From the NCBI GenBank assembly GCA_033032865.1, contig JAWHQI010000759.1, positions 1 through 64,000 on the forward strand: a DNA stretch of 64,000 nt, given 5' to 3'. Under the pieces are notes generated by a model. The model worked only from the letters and a program-made list of their open reading frames with translations, searched no databases and had not been told where the DNA came from. Origin of the DNA: Dactylorhiza incarnata. Taxonomy: Eukaryota > Streptophyta > Magnoliopsida > Asparagales > Orchidaceae. Numbering within the stretch: the first letter of the stretch is position 1; every line of letters starts with the position of its first letter. This document shows positions 30,031 through 38,158 of the stretch, in pieces. A program made the translations under genes and the position numbers.

Positions 30031-30488
30031 CGTCGAACGGGAACAGTAACTCCGTCGAGCGCTGGGATTTTCGTCGAACGCTGTTCGACGATTTTCGTCG
30101 AACGGCGGCTAAGTTCTTCTACCGCTGAAGGACGCTGCTCGTCGAACGCCGTTCGACGAATTTCGTCGAACGCAGGCAGGCTTCTTTGATCGCGGCTGCA
30201 GCAATTATTTCGTCGAGCGCAACTACAAGTTATTTCGTCGACCGGCGCTTACAGCTGATCTGTCGAACGCAATATTTCGTCGATCTGCGGCTAAACCATA
30301 ATTCATCGAACGCTGGGATTTTCAATATCGTCGAGCGCTGGCTATTATAATTTAGTCGAACGGCGGCAAACTTTCTGCGGCTGTATTTCTGCGATCGACG
30401 AATTTAGAGGATTTCGTCGAACGGTGGCTAAAAACTGAGATCGACGAAATTCAGAATTTCGTCGAACGGCTTCAGCTCAGTCGAATGG
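30031..30488. repeat. Cluster of ~20 CGTCGAACG-type motifs
   Basis: Within about 460 bp near the right end of the solo LTR there are about 20 copies of CGTCGAACG or its reverse CGTTCGACG, many preceded by TTT or followed by GC, with variants such as CGTCGAGCG and ATCGACGAA. Spacing is irregular, so it is a motif cluster and not a simple tandem array. Opposed copies create palindromes, for example a 23-bp one at 30150-30172. It could be a protein-binding or methylation-dense regulatory region of the LTR; function is not shown. Confidence 0.8.
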
Positions 30489-30574
30489 ATGGAGATTTCT
30501 AATAATGCATAAATTAACATACCTATTATATCCATACAGGAATTTGCTAATGGAATGCACAGAATAATCATACA

Positions 30575-30601
30575 CATATATATATATATATATTTATATA
30601 T
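30575..30601. repeat. AT microsatellite
   Basis: A run of alternating A and T with one TTT interruption, near the 3' end of the solo LTR. Confidence 0.85.
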
Positions 30602-30756
30602 AATTCATCCATCAAGATCTCTGCTCATAAATTTCCGCTATCCGCACACCAATGTGCAATTCCAAAATAAATGTACCCCAGCAACATAAATGTACCCCAA
30701 TCAAAATGTAAGCTATATTTTCATCATAGGGGCCTAGCGCGCACAGGGATGTTACA

Positions 30757-30761
30757 TCCTA
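30757..30761. repeat. Target-site duplication, right copy (tccta)
   Basis: Direct repeat of 26884-26888 immediately after the CA terminus of the solo LTR. Confidence 0.93.
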
Positions 30762-31836
30762 AATCTTAAATCCACATTCCGCAATCCTATATTCTAAATC
30801 TGCAATCCTAAATCATAATCCTAAATCTGCAATCCTCAATCCGCAATCATAAATCCTAAATAAGTAACGCAATCCTAATTCCTAAATCCGCAATTCTAAA
30901 TCCGCAATATGCAGTCCTAAATCCTAATTCCGCAATCCTAAATCCTAAATTCACAATCTGCAATCCTAATTCCTAAATCTGCAATCCTAAATTCTAAATC
31001 TGCAATCCTAAATTCTAAATCTGCAATCCTATATCATAAATCTACAATTCTAGATCCTAAATCCCATAAATCCTAAATCTACAATCCTAAATTCGCAATC
31101 CTATATCCTAAATCCGCAATCCTAAATCCTAAATCCTTAATCTGTAATCCTAAATCCTAAATCTGTAATCCTAAATCCTACATCCCAAAAATTTTAAATC
31201 CGCAATCCTAAATCCTAAATTCTAAATCCTAATTTTTAAATCATCCTAAATCCGCAAACCTAAATCCTAAATCTAAAATTCGTAATATGCAATCCTAAAT
31301 CCTAAGTCCTAAATCTACAATCTACAATCCTAAATCTGTATTCCTAAATCCAAAATCAACAATCCTTATTCCTAAATCCTAAATCTGCAATCTGCAATCT
31401 TAAATCCTAAATTATAAATCTGCAATCTTAAATCCTAAATCCTAAATCATATATCTGCAATCCTAAATCCTATATCTGCAATCCTAATCATAAATCCAAA
31501 ATTCTAAATCCAGAATCCACAATCCTAAGTCCTAAATCCGCAATCCTAAATTCTAAATCTGCAATCCCAAATCCTAAATCCGTAATCCTAAATCCTAAAT
31601 CCGCAATCCTAAATCCGCAATCATAATTCCGCAATCCTAAATCTGCAATCATAAATCTGCAATCCTAAATCCTAACCTGTATCCATAATCCTAAATCCTA
31701 AATCAACAATCCTAAATCCTAATTTCTAAAATCTAATTGCTAAATCCGCAATCCTAATTCTTAAATCCTAAATCCACAATTCTAAATCCGTAATGCTAAA
31801 TCCAAAATCCGCGATCCTAAATCCTTAATCCACAAT
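30762..31836. repeat. Degenerate telomere-like 7-bp satellite, block 2
   Basis: This is the same two-word 7-bp satellite, in the same orientation and continuing the phase of block 1. Its word order matches about 6570-7667 (for example the CCGCGATCC word near 31808 and near 7640), so it is the right paralogue of that interval. No genes are present. Confidence 0.96.
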
Positions 31837-31841
31837 CCTAA
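31837..31841. repeat. Target-site duplication, left copy (cctaa)
   Basis: Five bases, cctaa, before the TG end of the 12.2-kb element; repeated at 44065-44069. Confidence 0.95.
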
Positions 31842-32330
31842 TGTTGGCACCAAAAATGGTACCCCCAAAATTCACACACTAAGGGGGAAAAAAGAGAGGA
31901 CTGCGAAGTACAGGTTACTAGGACAAAGGAGGCTGGACAAAAGGAAAAACGATCACAGGGCTGCGATCACTGAAAAATGGGACCGCTTATACAGGTTATA
32001 AGCTGGAGCCTCGGAGCAAAAGTCCTCTTTCTGGTACCCCTACCCCTCTATTTATAGACGAGAGGGCTGCCCAAACGGGCAGAACTGAAAAACTACGGGC
32101 TGCCCGGGGTACAGGAGAGCCGGGGCAGCGAAAAAGGGGTGCAAATAGTAAAAAACAGGTAAAAGTCCCAGACCGCTCGGATTGGCGATCTCAAAACACT
32201 TCAGATGCTTGGAACACGAGAAATCTGATCAGGCCGAAGACTGGCGATCCGTGCGATCACCAAATACGAAGACCGCCGAGACCGCCATTTTACACTGCAA
32301 AGACTTGATCGCGGGCTTTCCGGGCAAACA
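31842..32330 (-). repeat. Left LTR (3' LTR of the element)
   Basis: This 489-bp sequence begins TGTTGGCACC and ends GGGCAAACA on the + strand, and is repeated at 43576-44064. It has the minus-strand TATA-type box CTATAAATAG at about 32048-32057 and nine copies of the GCGRTC motif by eye, where about half a copy would be expected by chance. Confidence 0.97.
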
Positions 32331-32342
32331 TAATCCCCGCAC
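32331..32342 (-). promoter_or_regulatory. Candidate polypurine tract
   Basis: Read on the minus strand, the bases directly before the 3' LTR are TGCGGGGATTA, a short purine-rich run in the position where second-strand DNA synthesis of a gypsy element is primed. It is short and interrupted, so the call rests mostly on position. Confidence 0.5.
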
Positions 32343-32419
32343 ATTTTTAAGTTACACTGGAACTTCGAAAATGTAAACTTTGACCGCCGAGACCGCGACT
32401 GTCATAAATGCGGCTTGAG

Positions 32420-32429
32420 CTATAAATAG
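32420..32429 (+). promoter_or_regulatory. TATA box of the first antisense gene
   Basis: CTATAAATAG lies 92 bp upstream of the chosen ATG at 32522, a normal distance for a plant promoter with a short leader. The same 10-mer occurs before the second antisense gene (34778-34787) and, on the minus strand, in both LTRs. Confidence 0.7.
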
Positions 32430-32521
32430 CACCTCAGATCTCCAGTTTCCAAGATACAGAGAAAATCAGAACCTTGACCGATCATCATTTGTTGAGATCG
32501 CACAAAGAGAACCTTTCCAGA

Positions 32522-34540
32522 ATGGATGCTTTGGACTTGATGAAGCTATCAGCGCAATCTCGACAATCTCCGAGATCTGTATCGAAAACAAAGAAAATTA
32601 TTTCGAAGAAGACCGCGGATTCTGGCAAGGAAAAACCTGCTAAGGGTTCAAAGAGAAAAAGAAATTCTGCTCCGGATGACATTGTCGATCTGACGATCAC
32701 AAAGTCTTCCACTGAAATACCCCCGGTAGTGACGAGCCAACCAGCAGAACCTTCGGGTAAGACCGCCTCTACAGAGTCGATCAAGGCTGCTCTGCAGCAG
32801 CAAAGTCTTTCAGCTGAAAAGCTTAGAAACCGGATCGCCGATCTGGAGAGAGCCGCGGAAAAAGAGGAGATTGTCAAGAGATCGAAAGCTACTGCCGGTC
32901 AGGAAGTGACCGCCGAAGATATTTCTCTTCAAGATTATCTTTCAGACATCAATCCTGCTATGAATGTAAGTAACCAATTTACTACTCAACTTCATTTTTA
33001 CCTAATGACAATTGCAAGTTACCATGTGAAAATTTAAAATTACAGTCAATGGACCCTTTCGAAGTTGAACGAGTTCGGATTCTTGCTGAAGAGAAAGCTG
33101 CTGAAGAAGAGAAGAAAAAGGAAGAGGAGAAGAAGGAAGAAAAAAGAAAGGAAGAAGAAAGGAAAAAGAAAGAGGAAGAGGAGAAGGAGGAGATCGCCCG
33201 GCTCGCAGCGATCGCTGAGAGAAAAAGGATAGAAGAAGAAGAGAGGGAGAAAAAGAAAAAGGCTGAGGAGATCGCCAGGCTCGCGGCGATCGCTGAGGAT
33301 AAGAGAATAGAAGAGGAGAAAGCAGGAGAGAGGAAAAGGCGGGAAGAGATCGCCAGGGAAGAAAAAGAGAGGAACGCAAAGGAGGCGATCTCCTTAGCGA
33401 TCGAAAAAGATAAGAAAGAAAAGAAAAAGGAGCGGGCTCTAGCCGCAGGGAAGAAAAAAGAGAAAAAAGAGAAGGAAAAGAAGATCGCTAAGAAGGAAAC
33501 CATCAGAGAAAAGAAGAAAGATGAGACCGAGGTGTCGAGCGATCGCGGCAACTTCTTTCATGAAACGGATGAAGAAACAGATTCCGGGGTAGCAGATCGT
33601 GCAGCTGCGCTGGAGGCGATCAAGACTGGTAAGGCGAAAATGATCGCGAGATCGATTGTCTCACTTCCCAAACTCGCTTTCCGACCTGCATCCCCTAAGA
33701 AACGACCTGAGGTCGTCATTATTGAGACTGATGATATCCTTGTTAGCAATGCCGAATTAAAAAGGAGGAGAAAAGAAGGAGAACGGTCACAGAAAAAACA
33801 ATTAGAAAGAATTGACCTAGAGCGCTTAAGGGGTCCTGACCGCCTTTTGTTGACCGCCAATACTGCGGTCTCAAAAGATGTCGAGAAGAATTTACTTGAC
33901 TGCGGTCTTGTAACTCCGTCAAGTATTTTCCTTGTAAAACTCTTTTCCCTCTGAAAACTATCTTCTGATTTTTGACCTTTTCCCTTCTGATCGCAGATGA
34001 TCATGCGAACTCAGTTTCTGAAGAAGGCGAAATACCAAGAAAAATCTCGATTCCTTCAGAGTTCACTGATCTTTTTAGGCCAATGATTGAAGACATGAGG
34101 GTTATGCGAGATCGCGAGCGCATGATGGAGGATCGCCTTCGAATCCAGACCGCCAACTTTGAAACAAAGGAAAAACAACTTCTTGCAGATTTTAGAATTA
34201 AAGAAAAGCAGATCCGAGATGAATATGAAGAAAAACTTCGAAAAGCAGAAAAAGACGCAGAATACTATAGGGGAAAGGACCGCTGCACTTTCGACCGAGA
34301 ACGCTAACCCTTCGGGGTGGTCCTCAGATGTCCATGAAGGCGGGATCGTCCAGCGGTCACCAAGACAGGAGATCGGCAGACATCGTGGTGATTCCTATGG
34401 AACAGGTAGACCGCGAGATGTCAAGAATCCATAGGGCTGCCATGGTGGCCAATCACAGCTTGGCATCTGCTTGGACTGCGGTCAACGAAATGCAGGATGT
34501 CGCAGCTTTCGTTGGAAGAAAAAGGGAGCAGCGAAAATGA
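32522..34540 (+). CDS. Antisense gene 1: coiled-coil, nuclear-looking protein, probably broken
   Basis: No family was recognised. The first ATG after the TATA box is at 32522. Exon 1 (32522-32965, 148 codons) encodes a basic stretch KGSKRKRN, typical of nuclear localisation, and DDIVDLT, which resembles a SUMO-interacting motif. Intron 1 (32966-33045) has GTAAGT and TTACAG borders and phase 0. Exon 2 (from 33046 to about 33904) encodes a very long charged helix rich in K and E, with an internal repeat of about 28 residues built on EEIARLAAIAE. A second intron probably ends at 33996 (GATCGCAG); the phase needed fits a weak donor at 33905, though GTAACT at 33910 is a better donor in the wrong phase. 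Exon 3 continues as coiled coil, then the open frame stops at 34307; similar-looking sequence resumes in other frames up to the stop at 34540. No GT donor lies in the gap, so frameshifts are likely. It could instead use an undetected splice site. Confidence 0.6.
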
Positions 34541-34857
34541 GACCGCATTTTATTATCTTCGTCTTTAGCGATCTCTCAAACAATATTATTCCCTCCTGGT
34601 TTTGTAATATATTTTTGGTGTATGATGCTGTAAATATATACTTACTCCGCGATCTCTTAAATTTGTTTGAATTTATGCTCTGCGATCTATGAATGAATTT
34701 GGTTAGCTTTGGGCGGTCTGAGTTATTTACAGGGCGATCTTGAGAAATACAATCATTACTCAATCAACTTTTACTTTCTATAAATAGTTGCTTTTCGGAT
34801 CACTGTTCTATTCTTCTTGCTTTTTCTTTAAACTATTAACTCCAGCGATCTCATAAA
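34541..34857 (+). other. Spacer between the two antisense genes
   Basis: This AT-rich noncoding stretch holds the end of transcription unit 1 and the promoter of unit 2. It contains about seven GCGRTC motifs. No further gene is seen. Confidence 0.7.
34778..34787 (+). promoter_or_regulatory. TATA box of the second antisense gene
   Basis: CTATAAATAG, 71 bp upstream of the ATG at 34858. It is identical to the boxes at 32420 and in the LTRs, which supports independent transcription of this gene from the + strand. Confidence 0.72.
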
Positions 34858-36606
34858 ATGGTGTCCGCTCGTTCAAAAGCTGCTGAGATTTTCTTGGATT
34901 CCGATCACAAATATGGTCACATCTCGGAGAAGGAATTTTCTTCTTTCATTGAGACGTACAAGATTGATGACAATATTACGATCAGGATTCCATTTGAGGA
35001 AGAGGACTTGAGTTCTGGAGATGAAGGCAGATATATCATCCCAATCGATCATTTTGTTTACGGTCTCCAGATTCCTATTCCTTGGGAAATTCTGGAAGTG
35101 ATGGAATATTACGGTCTTGTGCTCGCTCAACTCCCACCGAACTCAATCGGTCTGATGAATGTCTTCATTAATTACCTGAGATCGGCAAGAATTAAATTCA
35201 CCATGCCGATCTTCCGAGGGACCTTTTCTGTCAAAATATTAAAGGAAGGTCAGAAAAAGGAAGAATTCAAAGGTTTGATGTATCTTAGCTGCAATGGAAT
35301 AAAAGTTCTTAATCTTCCTAACAAGATTCCCCTTTGGACCGAGAGGTATCTGATCTTCGAGGGCGATCTCAGCGGTCTCCCCAGCCGTCCTTCCCCGCGA
35401 GCAGAGCGGATTTTTAGGAAGGAAAAGTTTATTTCAGAAGAGGAGCTGGCGATCTTGAAGTGGCTTGCGGGCAAGCGCTTCGATCTGGTTCACTACCTGG
35501 CGATCTGGCCAGAGGTTTCTGCGGTCTCGCCTGAAGATAGTAAATAGAAAATCTTGCGATCTCCTGTAATAATTTTTTTTTCTTAAAAAATAACTTCATT
35601 CTTATTCCAACTGCTCCTCTTTATATATATACAGCTTCTTTCGTAATCCCGGATGTCGACCCTGTGACTCCTAAGGGAGAAGTTCTGACTCAGAGAGAAA
35701 GACGATTACGCCAAGATCGCCAGAGGAAAGAAAAGGAGATCGCGGTGGAGGGCGATCTTGAGGAGGGACCCTTTCCCTTAATGGGTTTTGCAAAAAGAGT
35801 GAAAGATACCAAGGGGAAAGCTTTGTTGCGGTGGAGCGAGACCGGCAAGTCTTTGAAGGTGTCAACCGATCTCCCTTTCTGGGGTGGTAGATTTACGAAC
35901 CAAGCTTTTGCGGTCACCTCTGCCCTTTATGGGAGAAAGAACGCAAATGAAGCTTTGAGGATCGGGATCGATGATCTTCCTGATATATGCGCTCAGGTGA
36001 CCGCCCGAAGCACAGTTTTAAATCACCACATGGGGCGATCTCTTCGCGCATCTCTCGAACATGCAGAACGCCTGCAAGATCGTTTTGACGTAAGTATCAA
36101 AAGACGCGATCTCAAACGTATTTGTTTTACCTTGACCGTTTTCGATCTGACTCATCTTTTTCCTTCAGAATTTTAAGAAGACCGCATACGACATCCACAA
36201 CCCTGATTACCTCAAGTCTCTGTATACTCATGTTAGAGATGCGTCAAACAAGACCCTTGCTATTCTTCGAGAAAAAGGCGGTCTAACTGATGAGTTCCGG
36301 GATACAACCTTTGCCGACCTCTTTCCTGAGGTCGCAGAGATGATCGAGAAAGCAGAGGAGAAGAGGAAAGCCAAAGAATCGAAGACCGCAGAGAGTTCTG
36401 AAGATGAACCTATTGAGATCGGCGGGAGTCCGGATACTCAGGGTCATACTTCCCCTAGTGGAAGTATCTTTCAAGGCGAGGAGACGAGTTCGGCAGCGGC
36501 CTCGGATTCTGGATCAAAAGAGCCCGAGAGCGGCACTGAATCTTCAGAAGAGTCAACTTCTTCATCAGAGGAGCGGTCTCCCCACAAGAAAAAACAAAAG
36601 AAATAG
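34858..36606 (+). CDS. Antisense gene 2: intact three-exon gene, Transposase_28-like protein (524 aa)
   Basis: Three exons join in frame with no internal stop: 34858-35539, 35635-36089 and 36169-36606, total 1575 nt. Intron 1 (35540-35634) has GTAAAT and a TATACAG acceptor, phase 1. Intron 2 (36090-36168) has GTAAGT and CCTTCAG, phase 0. Residues about 58-170 (IPIDHFVYGLQIPIP, EVMEYYGLVLAQLPPNS, a short LxxxR helix, then FRGTFSVK) match the pattern I know from the plant 'putative gypsy type transposon' family, PF04195/Transposase_28, whose molecular function is unknown. The middle is basic and helical. The C-terminal 110 residues turn K/E-rich, then Ser/Glu-rich, ending in a KKKQKK nuclear-signal-like tail. 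It runs opposite to gag-pol, so gag-pol readthrough RNA is antisense to it. Intact frames plus good splice sites argue for selection in the recent past. A DNA-binding or anti-silencing role is speculation. Confidence 0.8.
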
Positions 36607-37885
36607 TTCTTACTTCCGAGAAACACGATGTAACTATCGGTCACAGACCGCACTTCAACATTGTAATAATTTTTTGAGATGAATAGAAATGTTGCTTTGT
36701 TCAAGAATCTCTGTATTATTTATGCTATGCTATTGGGATGAATCGATCACAATATATATTGTATGCGGTCACCTTTTTATGAAAACATTCGATCTCTAAT
36801 CAATAGTTGAAAAAGATTTTAAAATAATAATTCCTTATTGAAAAACCTAAACCCTTGAAAAAAGAATCCGAGCTCTGTATCGGATAGTGCTGCGATCTCA
36901 GTATAGTCAGATCGTCAATGAAGAATTTTAATGAACCAAACCAGATTTGTATATCAACACATTCGGTCACAAATCATACAGACCGCATCTTCAAGAGTTA
37001 GTTAAAATACAATGCGAACTCAATACTTTTATTACGATCTCAATTTACTCAGTCCGCTGTGAACTGTAAATATTCCAGATTTAATGAACTTCCTGACAGT
37101 TTTCAAGGCTGATTTGGATGGAAAATATCTTGATGAATCTCCAGATCTGCGACCACCTTTATTCAGTTCCTGAAGAAGATTAAGCCACCGTTTATAAAAA
37201 GTATAGAATACCTTCTGGAGAAAGATAGAACATGCGATCTCAAAAACTTCTGATCGCTCGATCTTGATGCTTAAGAGAGCCTTGTGAGAAAAAGAAAAAA
37301 GAAACAGGCGGTCTAAAAACTTGTGACCGCCCGATCCGGAGAATAATAACCAGGGCAGGTGTGGTCATGCCGATTTAGGCTATACCGACATTGCTTTCCC
37401 TGATGGATTGTTGGGTTTTGCTTCCCCAATCATACTTTTAATGAATAATCGAGAGTTACAGAGCAAAATGATCAGTGGGGCAGGTGTGGTCATGCCGATG
37501 AGGCTTATACCGACATTGCTTTCCCCGAAGATCATTGAGACCGTAACAATGTCCTTTCTAATGCATGACAGAGCTGAGCCAGCCACCCAGCCCTTCTTGC
37601 TAAGGTGTGCCAGATGTCAGCTAGGACACAGCATCCTAAACTTTCACCGCTCGAGCTTGGCGAGCCACTGCTACACAGATTCGAAATCTCCCCGACATCT
37701 GTGGTCCTGGCAGAATTACACGTCAAGTTATCAAGCCGAGGGGAAAGAAGTAGGATCCGCCGATTAACTCATATCTTATCTTGCTGCTTAACCATTCATG
37801 CCATGATCATTTTGGCCATGTCTTCATGACTTAAAAAAGAAAGAAAAGGTGAGAAAAGGAGTGAGAAAACATGAATACGAACTTT
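36607..37885. other. Noncoding spacer between antisense gene 2 and the end of pol
   Basis: This is 1.28 kb with no supported gene, where the convergent gag-pol and antisense transcription units meet. The part up to about 37327 still carries GCGRTC motifs; the rest, about 37330-37885, has none and contains the 48-bp direct repeats listed separately. Confidence 0.7.
37353..37525. repeat. Pair of 48-bp direct repeats, 125 bp apart
   Basis: GGGCAGGTGTGGTCATGCCG starts at 37353 and at 37478, followed in both copies by an AGGCT(T)ATACCGACATTGC element and TTTCCC. The two copies differ by a few substitutions. This is an internal duplication downstream of pol; function unknown. Confidence 0.85.
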
Positions 37886-38158
37886 TTAAGAAAAGAAGAG
37901 TTTGAGATCATCTCCACTCCAGGAGTGAGGTAATTCCTCGCCTTCATGATTTTGGAGGTGGTAGGCACCGTTTTTGAGCACCCTCTTTATTATGAATGGC
38001 CCTGCCCAGTTAGGATTAAGCTTCCCAACTGAACCAGCTCTTGCCGCAGCATCTACTTTCTTCAAGACCAAGTCTCCAGCAGCAAATTCCTTGGTTCTTA
38101 CGTTTTTATCAAATAGTTTGGCCATTCTTCTTTTTACCTCTTCTTGTCGAATAGTTGC
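37886..38158 (-). CDS. Integrase C-terminal segment of pol in a shifted frame
   Basis: After pol changes frame, the minus strand continues in another frame to a stop at 37886. The segment contains KLNPNWAGPF and a following LKNGAYHL stretch, the GPY/F-type module at the C-terminus of gypsy integrases, and ends just after SGDDLKLFFS. It belongs to the polyprotein at 38109-43517; the two frames overlap around 38109-38158. It is unlikely to be expressed alone unless ribosomes shift frame here. A sequencing or assembly error of one base is also possible. Confidence 0.8.
   Translation of the reverse strand, partial: ATIRQEEVKRRMAKLFDKNVRTKEFAAGDLVLKKVDAAARAGSVGKLNPNWAGPFIIKRVLKNGAYHLQNHEGEELPHSWSGDDLKLFFS

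Larger units (their letters stand above)
26889..30756. mobile_element. Solo LTR of a gypsy-type retrotransposon, 3868 bp
   Basis: The insertion starts TGTAATACCCC and ends GGGATGTTACA. The ends form an imperfect inverted repeat with TG...CA termini and are flanked by the 5-bp duplication tccta. I saw no second copy of either end inside, no primer site next to an internal LTR edge, and no open frame resembling gag or pol, so a single LTR left by LTR-LTR recombination is the simplest reading. The size and the TGTAAYRCCC-like start recall the long LTRs of Tekay/Del-type chromoviruses, but that lineage call is weak. The sequence is ordinary mixed-composition DNA with several short internal repeats (listed separately). 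The full-length parent is not in the window. Open frames of 60-120 codons inside it have no recognisable domains and are not called as genes. Confidence 0.85.
31842..37327. promoter_or_regulatory. Dense field of GCGRTC motifs, antisense half of the element
   Basis: GCGATC, GCGGTC and their reverses GATCGC and GACCGC are one motif, GCGRTC/GAYCGC. Counting by eye I find about 74 in this interval: 9 in the LTR, about 40 from the LTR edge to 34857, about 17 in the second antisense gene, and about 8 in the spacer to 37327. In random DNA of moderate GC about one per kilobase is expected. Copies lie on both strands, in coding exons, introns, spacers and LTR alike, so codon use cannot explain them. 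The base after the motif is often T or A, then C (GCGRTCTC, GCGRTCAC). The pattern suggests a binding site for a protein that coats the element; see the findings. Confidence 0.8.

Noticed and set aside
26889..30756. Full-length non-autonomous element (LARD or TRIM) instead of a solo LTR
   Set aside because: No internal second copy of the terminal sequence was found by eye. A self-alignment would settle it; a terminal direct repeat of more than 100 bp would reverse the call.
32982..33551. Minus-strand frames rich in Ser/Phe opposite antisense gene 1
   Set aside because: They are the complement of the Lys/Glu-rich coding exon 2, which has splice sites and a promoter on the + strand.
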